From: Bacillota bacterium
Lineage (GTDB): Bacteria > Bacillota > Clostridia > Lachnospirales > Lachnospiraceae
Assembly: GCA_023450835.1 (NCBI GenBank)
Contig: JAEXGM010000099.1
Location: 1 to 15,914, forward strand
DNA length: 15,914 nucleotides
Reading direction: 5' to 3'
The translations under genes and the position numbers were made by a program. The notes beneath the pieces were generated by a model that searched no databases, was not told where the DNA came from, and saw only the letters and a program-made list of their open reading frames with translations. Every line of letters starts with the position of its first letter. Positions within the stretch are counted from its first letter, which is position 1. This document shows, piece by piece, positions 1 to 6,377 of this stretch.

Positions 1-1
1 T

Positions 2-1114
2 GAAAAAGCAGAGAAAGATACAAAGAAGATAGAAGAAAGGGAAGAGCAAGGATGGGCTCCGCAGCCAAAGAAGTCTCCTTCCCGAAAAAAGAAAAACCAT
101 AAGACATTAAAAATAACAGGCATTATGGCTTTAATTCTGCTGCTTCTAATTGTCTTAATTATTGGAACAAAGCCGGGACGCAGCATTATTTATAAATCCG
201 CAAGTTCCTTTGTCTTTAATAATATGAACAACGAAGAAATTATCAAGGAATACGATACAGCAGGCGGTACAGAGCATGCTGACGGAGCAAGGCACGAAGA
301 CTATGTAACCAACTATCTGATCTTTGGTATCGAAGAATTCGGGGGAGCCAGAAATACCGATTCCATGATGATTGCCTCCATCAATACCAAAGATGATACC
401 TTAAAGCTTACCTCGTTGCTTCGTGACAGCTATGTTGATATACAAGGTTATAAAGCAAATAAATTAAATTCTGCTTATGCAAGGGGCGGAGCGAGATTAT
501 TGGTTGATACGATAGAAAAGAATTATAAGGTCCAAATCGACGGTTATGTATCGGTTGATTTCAAATCCTTTGAGAAAATAGTTGATCTATTAGGCGGCAT
601 AACAATTGAGCTGGGAAAAGAAGAAGCACAATACCTTAACAAAACCAATTACATATCGCAAAAGAAAAATCGAAATGTAAAAAAAGGTGTTAATCATCTT
701 AATGGCAATCAGGTCATGGGATATGTCCGCGTACGAAAGGTAAAAACTCTGGGCGGAGTAAATAATGACTATGGTCGTATTGTTCGGCAGCAAAGAGCTT
801 TAAAAGCGATATTTGATAGCTATAAATCTCCGAAAAATCTGTTCAAAATTCTATCCGTTACAAAAGAAAGTCTGGGTTATGTGACAACGAATTTAACACA
901 GGATCAGATAGAAAAAGCAATGGCGGATGTGGTTGAGAATAAAATAACAACCCTGGATACCTTCCGAGTTCCGGCTGACGGAGCCTTTGATGCACCTAAG
1001 AAATACAATGGAATCACTTATCCGATTGTCTTAGATTGGGATAAGAATAGAGTTGAATTATACAAGTTTATATTTGATGATACAGAGAAGGAAGCGGTTG
1101 CCGTATTAAAGTAA
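2..1114 (+). CDS. LytR-CpsA-Psr (LCP) family cell-wall glycopolymer ligase, 5' end outside window
   Basis: The reading frame is open from base 2 to the TAA at 1114, so the gene starts before the window. The Met at 125 lies just before or within the membrane helix and is unlikely to be the real start. LCP enzymes transfer lipid-linked glycopolymers (teichoic-acid-like or capsular) onto peptidoglycan on the outer membrane face. Visible parts are a charged Lys/Glu-rich cytoplasmic N-terminus, one transmembrane helix (about nt 110-170), a linker, then the LCP core. Numbering from the Met at 125, the core shows NYLIFGIE (63-70), RNTDSMM (76-82), LLRDSYVDI (98-106), a KLNSAYARGG block (113-122), an LGGI turn, YVRVRK (200-205), and DYGRIVRQQRAL (215-226). 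The Arg and Asp residues that bind the polyprenyl phosphate are all present. The extracellular domain ends normally. A convergent terminator follows. Family is clear; the exact polymer is not. Confidence 0.9.
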   Translation, partial: EKAEKDTKKIEEREEQGWAPQPKKSPSRKKKNHKTLKITGIMALILLLLIVLIIGTKPGRSIIYKSASSFVFNNMNNEEIIKEYDTAGGTEHADGARHEDYVTNYLIFGIEEFGGARNTDSMMIASINTKDDTLKLTSLLRDSYVDIQGYKANKLNSAYARGGARLLVDTIEKNYKVQIDGYVSVDFKSFEKIVDLLGGITIELGKEEAQYLNKTNYISQKKNRNVKKGVNHLNGNQVMGYVRVRKVKTLGGVNNDYGRIVRQQRALKAIFDSYKSPKNLFKILSVTKESLGYVTTNLTQDQIEKAMADVVENKITTLDTFRVPADGAFDAPKKYNGITYPIVLDWDKNRVELYKFIFDDTEKEAVAVLK

Positions 1115-1242
1115 TAGTCATAAGTATTGAGACCCTTGAGGATATAAAAAGATGACATCTAAGTGAAATATGGATATTTTAAGGCTTCTTCGAATTCAAT
1201 ACAGATAATCGAATAAATAGTTGCATTATCCCATAACAAAAC

Positions 1243-1286
1243 AGGACCTCCTGCCGTAATTACTATTCTACGATGGGAGGTCTTTT
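1243..1286. terminator. Rho-independent terminator between convergent genes
   Basis: GACCTCC (1245-1251) pairs with GGAGGTC (1276-1282). An inner CGTA/TACG stem (1255-1258 with 1269-1272) continues the hairpin, and TTTT follows on the plus strand. On the minus strand the hairpin is followed by a short T-containing run (CTGTTTTGTT), so it may serve both the LCP gene and the convergent reductase gene. Confidence 0.75.
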
Positions 1287-1312
1287 CGTCATTGTCCTTT
1301 TCTTGGATCTGT

Positions 1313-2245
1313 TCATTGTTCTGTAATTAAGCTTTCTACATCGTAAAGCCGTGGTGCCTTTATTCCATACTTTCTGGCATCTGTAATAACTTCCTGTACG
1401 GCATAGCCAACCTTAAAGTGGTTATGTGCCACAAGCGCATAGGACATGCTTTTCGGAGAAAAAACAATGTGAATCATAAGAAAACTAACGACTTTCGGCG
1501 GCAGGACGCTCAACACTTTTGTCAAAAAATCAAGTTTTGAGCCCTTTGCTTTCAAAACAGGGATCATTTCTTTTAAGTTCCGGCCTAATCCATCGAGGGC
1601 TTCGCGTGAAGAAATTACTTTTTTAAAGCTGCCGCTTTTTAATACTTCGACTTCCATTGCAGTGTTGAACGCGAAGTGATTCCAGAGCCAACTTTGTAGA
1701 TCTTTTTGAACCATTATTTTGAAGCCTGCCTGAGCAAAAAGCTTATGAACCTCTAAATCCCTTTTGGTAGGCTCGGATTCAAATGTTCCAAACTGAACCG
1801 TTTTATTAAACCCACAGTAAAGAGTGTTTCCTTCAAATCCACCGCCGGCGATGGGGAAGCCATAAACAATTTGACTGCGCGGAATCGGCTGAACAGCCAA
1901 TCGCGGGTCTTGCCAGAAGTTGCTGAAAAAAAGGACTGTTGCATTTCCAACACGCGGTGCCAGGTACTTAACCGCACTTGATACCTGTTCGGGGTTGACG
2001 CTCATAAAAATGAGGTCATAGTCGTGATTTTCTTTTATCTCTTCGTGCATAACAATAGGCCATTTTTCTTTGACTATCCGATCTTTTTTTCTTTGCCTTG
2101 CATCCCATAGTTCCAAGTTTACATAGGAGCCGTATTGTGCCTTTCTGCCTTCACGAACATAGAACTCAACGGTGTGGCCCGCGTTTTCGAAAGCCCAGGC
2201 GTACTGTGTTCCTATCACACCGCGGCCAAAAATTAGTATTTTCAT
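1313..2245 (-). CDS. PanE/ApbA-family (ketopantoate reductase-like) oxidoreductase
   Basis: 310 residues. The frame is open to 2329, but I place the start at 2245 because the ATG there has GGAGGA 6 bases upstream and begins the canonical fold (MKILIFGRGVIGTQYA), whereas the extra 28 upstream residues have no family character. Residues 7-12 (GRGVIG) form the NAD(P)-binding GxGxxG loop. NHDYDLIFMSVNPEQ (73-87) matches the second Rossmann half. A helical C-terminal domain follows from about 180. Ketopantoate reductases make pantoate for CoA, but their catalytic Lys sits in a W-x-K-L-x-x-N context. Here the matching stretch is W188-N-H-F-A-F-N194, with His190 in the Lys position. This suggests a paralogue acting on another 2-keto acid or ketone. 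It is divergent from a TetR-type regulator and probably repressed by it, through the operators in their shared promoter region. Confidence 0.8.
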   Translation of the reverse strand: MKILIFGRGVIGTQYAWAFENAGHTVEFYVREGRKAQYGSYVNLELWDARQRKKDRIVKEKWPIVMHEEIKENHDYDLIFMSVNPEQVSSAVKYLAPRVGNATVLFFSNFWQDPRLAVQPIPRSQIVYGFPIAGGGFEGNTLYCGFNKTVQFGTFESEPTKRDLEVHKLFAQAGFKIMVQKDLQSWLWNHFAFNTAMEVEVLKSGSFKKVISSREALDGLGRNLKEMIPVLKAKGSKLDFLTKVLSVLPPKVVSFLMIHIVFSPKSMSYALVAHNHFKVGYAVQEVITDARKYGIKAPRLYDVESLITEQ

Positions 2246-2269
2246 AATGCATCCTCCAGAATTATCACC

Positions 2270-2285
2270 TGTTGACTTTTCAACA
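2270..2285. promoter_or_regulatory. Putative TetR operator, copy 1
   Basis: Perfect palindrome TGTTGA-CTTT-TCAACA. It lies just downstream of the predicted minus-strand transcription start of the reductase gene, where a bound repressor would block elongation or open-complex formation. The same arms recur at 2349-2364. Confidence 0.65.
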
Positions 2286-2301
2286 CGTGTTTGATATCCT
2301 A

Positions 2302-2329
2302 AGTATACGGTTTGTGGAGAGAATTTCAA
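2302..2329 (-). promoter_or_regulatory. Promoter of the PanE-like gene
   Basis: On the minus strand, TTGAAA (-35, plus-strand 2324-2329) is separated by 16 bases from TATACT (-10, plus-strand 2302-2307), a close match to the SigA consensus. The predicted start point is near 2295, about 50 bases before the ATG at 2245. Confidence 0.6.
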
Positions 2330-2348
2330 TAGTTACAATTGGTCCAAC

Positions 2349-2364
2349 TGTTGATAACTCAACA
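2349..2364. promoter_or_regulatory. Putative TetR operator, copy 2
   Basis: Perfect palindrome TGTTGA-TAAC-TCAACA, with the same arms as the copy at 2270-2285 and 79 bases away centre to centre. It overlaps the likely -35 of the regulator gene and lies upstream of the reductase -35. A further lone half-site, TGTTGA, occurs at 2378-2383. Confidence 0.65.
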
Positions 2365-2378
2365 CATTGCGCTAATTT
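2351..2378 (+). promoter_or_regulatory. Possible promoter of the TetR-type gene
   Basis: TTGATA (2351-2356), a 16-base spacer, and TAATTT (2373-2378). The match is moderate. The -35 element lies inside operator copy 2, which fits autorepression. Confidence 0.4.
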
Positions 2379-2402
2379 GTTGAATGTCTGGAGGAGAACG
2401 CT

Positions 2403-2957
2403 GTGGATAGAAGAATAAAAAAAACAAGACAGTTGATTATGGATACTTTCATCGACCTGTTGGCCGAAAAAGGATTTGAGAAAATTACCATCAATGACAT
2501 TGCCGAACGCGCAGACATAAACCGTGGGACTGTTTATCTGCATTATGTGGATAAATTCGACTTACTTGACAAGTGTGTTGAAAAATATGTTGAGCTGTTG
2601 CTAAATCACTGTGCCAATAGTGCTGATACCACTCTAAATGCAAGCGCATTTCAAAGTATATTTGAATATTTGGAGGAAAATTTCACAATTTACAAGTTGC
2701 TTCTTAACAATGAGGGATTAGGATTTTTCCGTAGCCGCTTATATGACATTATTGAGCAAACAGTAACCGAGGTTATCGGTGTAAAGTCAGAAAACAACGC
2801 GTTTTCAAATGATGTCACCACTCATTTTTTGACTTCCGGGTTTATTGGCGTATTGGAATGGTGGATCAATAATTCCATGCCTTGTAATGTACAGGAAATT
2901 ACTGAACAGCTTATGTTTTTGTTGGAACCATACACCAAGCATCTTGTATCACACTAA
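2403..2957 (+). CDS. TetR/AcrR-family transcriptional regulator
   Basis: 184 residues, starting with GTG at 2403; GGAGGA lies 7 bases upstream, which fixes the start. The N-terminal TetR DNA-binding domain is clear: RRIKKTRQLIMDTFIDLLAEKGFEK, then the helix-turn-helix ITINDIAERADINRGTVYLHYVDKFDLLDKC (about 28-58). The C-terminal part ends with a pattern (SGFIGVLEWWINNSMPCNVQEITEQL) typical of the TetR_C_8 (DhaS-like) ligand-binding domain, so it should be a ligand-responsive homodimeric repressor. It is transcribed away from the PanE-like gene, and the region between them holds two identical-armed palindromes, so control of itself and of the reductase is likely. The ligand cannot be read from the sequence. 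Confidence 0.9.
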   Translation: MDRRIKKTRQLIMDTFIDLLAEKGFEKITINDIAERADINRGTVYLHYVDKFDLLDKCVEKYVELLLNHCANSADTTLNASAFQSIFEYLEENFTIYKLLLNNEGLGFFRSRLYDIIEQTVTEVIGVKSENNAFSNDVTTHFLTSGFIGVLEWWINNSMPCNVQEITEQLMFLLEPYTKHLVSH

Positions 2958-2989
2958 CCTAATTTGCTGGTAATATTTTTACTATTAAC

Positions 2990-3160
2990 TTGAATTGTAA
3001 TACAAAAGCAGGCACCAAATTGACTAAAAAAGGTCTATCCCAGGCGACTTTATCCGAAATAGAGGATTCCGCCAAGGGGATACCGGACATGTACGGCATC
3101 TTTTTTTTCCTCAAGGTATGTGGAGACAGTGATTCTGATGACACGTTGTGGCCAAAATGA
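2990..3160 (+). pseudogene. Remnant of an XRE-family helix-turn-helix regulator
   Basis: The frame is open from 2963 to the TGA at 3160, with TTG codons at 2990 and 3020 but no ribosome binding site. The segment GLSQATLSEIEDSAKGIPDMY followed by a hydrophobic stretch and DDTLWPK resembles the second half of an HTH_3/XRE domain (compare the family pattern 'LSEIExGxRIPxxxTxxKLxKxLxxSxDDLW'). The first helices are missing and the recognition segment is eroded, so I read it as a decayed gene. A coincidental frame cannot be fully excluded. Confidence 0.4.
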
Positions 3161-3169
3161 TAAATAGAA

Positions 3170-3245
3170 CACTGAAGCCATAATATGTTGCGGTTTCAGC
3201 GTGGAAAATGGGCGAAAATCAGGCTAAAAATGCCCGATTTTTGCC
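3170..3245. other. Two consecutive hairpins in a decayed region
   Basis: Hairpin 1 (3170-3203): CAC-TGAAGCC pairs with GGTTTCA-GC-GTG, with one G.T pair and a 2-base bulge. Hairpin 2 (3211-3245): GGCGAAAATC pairs with GATTTTTGCC over 10 positions (one G.T), then TTGATTTTT. The second resembles a weak Rho-independent terminator on the plus strand. Together they could also be the end of a lost mobile element. No gene can be tied to them. Confidence 0.4.
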
Positions 3246-3286
3246 TTGATTTTTAGGGAGAAATATAGATGACATAGGTGATTTTG

Positions 3287-3573
3287 ATGGAAAGAGATAA
3301 AAAAGTCAGTATTATTCGGCCTGGGCAGTGGGCTGTTTCTGCAGGAAGGTACCTATGTCAATGATGCGTTTTCTCAGTTCATTCCGCCTGATGCATGTTG
3401 AGATTTTGAAGAAGGATGCTACACAGGCTTGGGAAAATGAGAGCGATATCGTTGTTGGAAATGATGTATGGATTGGTTGTGAAACGGTTACTAAGTCGAG
3501 CTTCCATATTAAAAAAGGCGCAATTATTAGAACAATCACAGTCTATGGGTTATTTGAAAAAACAATAAAATAG
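3287..3573 (+). pseudogene. Broken CatB/Vat-like hexapeptide-repeat acetyltransferase
   Basis: The frame 3328-3573 encodes a stretch (DATQAWENESDIVVGNDVWI and GCETV, then HIKKGAIIR) that matches the core of xenobiotic acetyltransferases of the CatB/Vat type, whose pattern is 'AWxNKGDIVIGNDVWIGYEA...GDGAIIG...VTKDVPPY'. The family has over 200 residues. Here only about 60 are recognisable, the left-handed beta-helix turns degrade after the first two, and the C-terminal VVGGNPA-type segment is absent. Upstream, protein-like fragments lie in two other frames: MERDKKVSIIRPGQ from an ATG at 3287, and GSGLFLQEGTYVNDAFSQFI (about 3321-3380). This implies frameshifts or a junction of unrelated remnants. 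It is unlikely to give an active enzyme. Confidence 0.5.
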
Positions 3574-3640
3574 TTATATACTAGATTTATATGAAGCACA
3601 GAGAAAATAAGTAGTATACAAAATGACTTTGTCAGTGTAC

Positions 3641-3648
3641 TTTGGGAG
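3641..3648 (+). promoter_or_regulatory. Ribosome binding site deciding the fliB start
   Basis: TTTGGGAG abuts the ATG at 3649 (no spacer) but stands 6 bases before the ATG at 3655, so translation most likely begins at 3655. Confidence 0.65.
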
Positions 3649-3654
3649 ATGATT

Positions 3655-4791
3655 ATGAAGAAAGAAATCAAAACGGACTACTATGACACTTTTACCTGCA
3701 TTGCAGACAAGTGTTCGTTTACTTGTTGTCAGGAGTGGAAGATTGCAGTAGATGATGAGACTTATATAAAATGGAATCGTTTAAGCTTAACAAAGCAAAA
3801 CAATAATTATTTAGCTCAATATGTAAAACAAAAAGATGGCACACATGTCATTGCATTGAATGAACAGAAGCAGTGTCCATTCTTAAATGAACAGAAACTT
3901 TGCAAACTAGTATTGAATTTTGGAGATGAAGTTTTGGCTGAAACCTGTGCGATTTTCCCAAGGCAGATACACGAATTTGCAGATAGAAAAGAATATTCTT
4001 TGATATCCTGCTGCCCAGAAGTTGTGGATTTGATGAATCAGCAGGATAAAATTTGTTTTACGAAGAATATATTTGATATGGATGAAGACATTTTGTTGCA
4101 GATTCGAACTATGATGATTACTATTATACAAAATCAGCAATTTTCTATTTCAAAAAGTGTGATGATGATTTTTTATATTCTTCTGGATATTCATCAAAAC
4201 GAATCTGTATTAAAAAAAGGGATAGACGAATATAAGGACAAAGCTGTTTTAAAAGAATTATCAGATACCATAGATAACATGCAATTTCTAAGTTTAGATA
4301 CTTTTGAAGAAAATAATGAACTTTTTTTAGACATAGCTGAAAATTATCGAAAACAAGAGCTATATACCAGTTATCTGGAACCAATAGCTGTGATAGCGGA
4401 AAACTTATCGAGAGACTATGATAAGCGTAAAATGATTGTACAATTAAAGAAATTCGAAAAACAGTTTTCTTCTTATGAAAAGTTATTTCGCAATTATCTT
4501 GTTGTAGAAATTTTCTCAAATAGTCTGATGCCAGAATCGGATTTGGAGAGTATGGTTGCTATGATTCAGTGGATTGCTATGGAATATGCGATAATGAGGC
4601 ACTCAATCTTTCTAAGTTGGTTACTTGATGAACAAGAAAAACTGTCTTATACGGTAGTACGTAATTATATTGTTGTTATATCGCGAATGATGGGATATGA
4701 CCAAGAAGATATCTGTGAATATCTGGATAAAAGCTTTGAAAATTTAATATGGGAATGGGGATATTTAGCTTTGCTTATTGGAGCTGAATAA
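3655..4791 (+). CDS. fliB: Flagellin lysine-N-methylase (FliB-like)
   Basis: 378 residues from the ATG at 3655, chosen because the Shine-Dalgarno spacing rules out the ATG two codons earlier. FliB proteins methylate lysines on flagellin, probably with a metal or Fe-S centre and S-adenosylmethionine. The diagnostic cysteine pattern is intact: C15, C20, C24, C25 (CIADKCSFTCCQEW), then C74 and C83 (CPFLNEQKLC), C98 (ETCAIFPRQ) and C119-C120 (SCCPEV). The arrangement is like the YkgJ/FliB Cys-cluster family. The rest is an alpha-helical domain of the usual length, ending at 4791. No flagellar gene or other partner lies in the window, so its substrate is assumed from family membership. It sits between a gene graveyard and accessory DNA. 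Confidence 0.85.
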   Translation: MKKEIKTDYYDTFTCIADKCSFTCCQEWKIAVDDETYIKWNRLSLTKQNNNYLAQYVKQKDGTHVIALNEQKQCPFLNEQKLCKLVLNFGDEVLAETCAIFPRQIHEFADRKEYSLISCCPEVVDLMNQQDKICFTKNIFDMDEDILLQIRTMMITIIQNQQFSISKSVMMIFYILLDIHQNESVLKKGIDEYKDKAVLKELSDTIDNMQFLSLDTFEENNELFLDIAENYRKQELYTSYLEPIAVIAENLSRDYDKRKMIVQLKKFEKQFSSYEKLFRNYLVVEIFSNSLMPESDLESMVAMIQWIAMEYAIMRHSIFLSWLLDEQEKLSYTVVRNYIVVISRMMGYDQEDICEYLDKSFENLIWEWGYLALLIGAE

Positions 4792-4950
4792 GGTGAATCA
4801 TCTGATATCACCGAGCTATTACTTAAAGAACGTGTCAATATAATATTTAGTGCAGGGGGGTAAGAATTGCAGTTATTCATTAAAAACCAGCTTAAAGTAG
4901 TAATCTTCACTACTATTTGGTAAGTTAAATTCATTTAAAAAGAAGGATTC
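4792..4950. other. Short AT-rich spacer after fliB
   Basis: No gene was seen. A weak hairpin AGTAGT/ACTACT (4896-4901 with 4909-4914) could be a poor terminator for fliB. The short GGTGA/TCACC pair just after the stop codon is not convincing. Confidence 0.3.
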
Positions 4951-5070
4951 ATGAGAAGTTTTTCTGAAAGGTATCTTGCCACCAAGGCCCTATTAGGTTC
5001 AATGGTCATTTTTATTATCTTCTCACGGCATGTGGAAACCGTAGTACTGCTGGAGCGAAAAGCCGAGTAA
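4951..5070 (+). pseudogene. Remnant ORF ending in HVETVVLLERKAE (repeat copy A)
   Basis: A 39-codon frame with AGAAGG 4 bases before its ATG. Its last residues, SRHVETVVLLERKAE, resemble the C-terminal 'PHTxHVExVxxL' motif of RlmD-type 23S rRNA (uracil-5) methyltransferases. The upstream 20 residues do not fit that family, so this is either a decayed gene end or another small ORF type. From 4978 on, the DNA is similar (by eye roughly three quarters identical) to the segment at 6062-6157. Confidence 0.35.
4978..5070 (+). repeat. Diverged direct repeat, copy A
   Basis: Shares CTATTAGGTTCAAtGGTCAT, a T-rich stretch, CTCACGGCA and GAGCGAAA-type blocks with copy B at 6062-6157 in the same orientation. 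The two copies bracket the metallopeptidase gene and its small downstream ORF. Confidence 0.7.
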
Positions 5071-5224
5071 ATCAAAGAGTTTCGAGAGTTTGAAGGTGAT
5101 ATGCAGATGTGTTTTTGTGTTGGGGTGGGGTGCAATATGTTTCCGGTTACCGTGGTAGGGTAATGGAAATGAACGTTTTGGTAAAAGGTTTATATATAGT
5201 GGTAAAAGTGCCATTTCCAAGTTC

Positions 5225-5845
5225 ATGTACTTATCTATGCCGAGAAAAGAAACGCCTGTAAAAACATTGAAAAAAATTAGGGAACTATCACTTCAAATAC
5301 AAAACGATTTTTATTCACCTATTGGAGAAGCTATAAGTAAGAACAAAGTTCAAAAAATTATGTCCTATTTAATTGCAAAGTACAATTTTGCCGATAAAGT
5401 GTTTGCCGATAAAGTGTTTGCCGATAAACCAGCAATAATCTGTCTTCTAGAATACAGCAATAAAAATTATAACAGCGAATGTTTGGTTTTGAAAACGGAT
5501 TCATCTTTAAGTCAGCATTTCTTTTTATACCATTTGAATCATAATTGCAATGTTAATCCCATAGCAGTTTTTTTTCATGAACTTGGTCACGCACTTCATG
5601 CTAGATATTCCGGCAGTTTGGATGTGATTCCTTCTAATATTATATCATTATTAAAGAGGACTTGTATGCCTAAAATTGAAGAATTGCCAGATTATCGAAA
5701 AGCAGAAATCTTAGCAGATGTATTTAGTATGGGACTAATGTTTGAAAGCGCCTATGAAAAATATGATTGTTTTACAACAATTCATTCAGATGACAAAAAA
5801 GTATTTAAACTAATGGTTGAAAAAATACTAAATACCATGAATTGA
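5225..5845 (+). CDS. ImmA/IrrE-like HELGH zinc metallopeptidase domain protein
   Basis: 206 residues. H118-E119-L-G-H122 (VFFHELGHALHARYSG) is a zincin motif, and A160-E-I-L-A-D165-VF is the typical downstream Glu/Asp helix giving the third ligand, as in ImmA/IrrE-type peptidases that cleave repressors or act in toxin-antitoxin and phage systems. There is no signal peptide or membrane helix, so it is cytoplasmic. No HTH domain is fused to it and no XRE gene is intact nearby. Residues 55-68 are an in-frame tandem repeat (FADKV FADKV FADK). The start is uncertain: neither ATG 5225 nor ATG 5237 has a Shine-Dalgarno sequence, and the frame is open back to 5159, so an upstream portion may have been lost. 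The product is called from motifs only. Confidence 0.7.
   Translation: MYLSMPRKETPVKTLKKIRELSLQIQNDFYSPIGEAISKNKVQKIMSYLIAKYNFADKVFADKVFADKPAIICLLEYSNKNYNSECLVLKTDSSLSQHFFLYHLNHNCNVNPIAVFFHELGHALHARYSGSLDVIPSNIISLLKRTCMPKIEELPDYRKAEILADVFSMGLMFESAYEKYDCFTTIHSDDKKVFKLMVEKILNTMN
5387..5428 (+). repeat. 15-bp tandem repeat inside the metallopeptidase gene
   Basis: TTTGCCGATAAAGTG occurs twice perfectly (5387-5401, 5402-5416) and then for 12 more bases (to 5428). The unit is a multiple of three, so copy-number change would keep the frame. Confidence 0.9.
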
Positions 5846-5895
5846 ACTTTTTATTGGATTTTAATATAGCATTTTTTATAAAGGAGATAGATGTT

Positions 5896-6054
5896 TTGAA
5901 TTACAAAAAGGAAGATTTTGAGAAAGGCGAACTGGAGGAAGATTCAGTATGTCGGAAATTCCGATATACTGGTTCTGATGGGAAAAATTATAATGTTAAA
6001 ATTTATCACTTAGATACTATCATATCAGTTGGATACCGTGTGAATTCTTTTTAA
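5896..6054 (+). CDS. Small hypothetical protein (52 aa), TTG start
   Basis: The frame is open from 5842, but the only good translation signal is AAGGAG (5881-5886) placed 9 bases before the TTG at 5896, giving MNYKKEDFEKGELEEDSVCR and then a segment that looks beta-rich (RKFRYTGSDGKNYNVKIYHL). The ATG at 5891 is in another frame and stops at once. It follows the metallopeptidase by 50 bases and probably shares its transcript, so it could be a partner protein. I do not recognise the family. Its end lies directly beside repeat copy B, so the C-terminus may have been altered by the rearrangement. Confidence 0.45.
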   Translation: MNYKKEDFEKGELEEDSVCRKFRYTGSDGKNYNVKIYHLDTIISVGYRVNSF

Positions 6055-6061
6055 GATTATC

Positions 6062-6157
6062 CGACGCCAAGGGGGTATTAGGTTCAACGGTCATCTTTTT
6101 TATCTCCTCACGGCACTGTGAATCCATTGTCCTGTTGCAGCGAAAGGGAGGGGCTGA
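6062..6157 (+). repeat. Diverged direct repeat, copy B
   Basis: Counterpart of 4978-5070. Translated in the matching frame, its end reads SSRHCESIVLLQRKGGAE before a TAG near 6157, parallel to SRHVETVVLLERKAE in copy A. The frame further upstream is broken relative to copy A, so it is a decayed remnant. Confidence 0.65.
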
Positions 6158-6191
6158 ATAGGGATAGTAAAATATATTGGGAGAAATTAAG

Positions 6192-6293
6192 ATGGATGGT
6201 GAGTATATACTTTTTCACCATATTATGTTAATTTCAAACTATAATGATAAGATGCTGTATGCTGATTTTTTTATTAATACAAATGAAAGTTAG
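6192..6293 (+). CDS. Possible small ORF (33 aa)
   Basis: ATG at 6192 preceded by GGGAGA (6179-6184) with a 7-base gap, encoding MDGEYILFHHIMLISNYNDK and 13 further residues, rich in Tyr, Asn and Asp. A very stable hairpin follows 44 bases after the stop codon. I do not recognise it. In such AT-rich DNA it may be chance, but the good ribosome binding site makes it worth recording. Confidence 0.3.
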   Translation: MDGEYILFHHIMLISNYNDKMLYADFFINTNES

Positions 6294-6337
6294 AGAAATG
6301 TAGTATTTGTAAAAGATAACAAGGGAAAGGGAAAATG

Positions 6338-6377
6338 TAGAAGAGGATAAAGAACACTTGTTCTTTATCCTCTTCTA
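6338..6377. terminator. Perfect 18-bp hairpin, probable terminator or structured RNA
   Basis: TAGAAGAGGATAAAGAAC pairs perfectly with its complement across the 4-base loop ACTT. No run of T follows on the plus strand (TGATATTATG). On the minus strand the hairpin is followed by CATTTTCCC, a weak T tract. It may end transcripts of the metallopeptidase/small-ORF unit or act as a transcript-stabilising stem. Confidence 0.5.

Noticed and set aside
590..793. Minus-strand frame inside the LCP gene
   Set aside because: It lies wholly within a well-supported conserved gene and has no ribosome binding site or family character.
2246..2329. 28-residue N-terminal extension of the PanE-like protein
   Set aside because: It would cover the operator and promoter, while the ATG at 2245 has an ideal ribosome binding site and starts the Rossmann fold.
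4145..4519. 124-codon minus-strand frame opposite fliB
   Set aside because: It is a shadow of the conserved FliB coding sequence; its composition shows no domain or start signal.
5842..5895. Longer 70-aa version of the small ORF starting at 5842
   Set aside because: The TTG at 5842 overlaps the end of the peptidase and lacks a Shine-Dalgarno sequence, while AAGGAG precedes the TTG at 5896.
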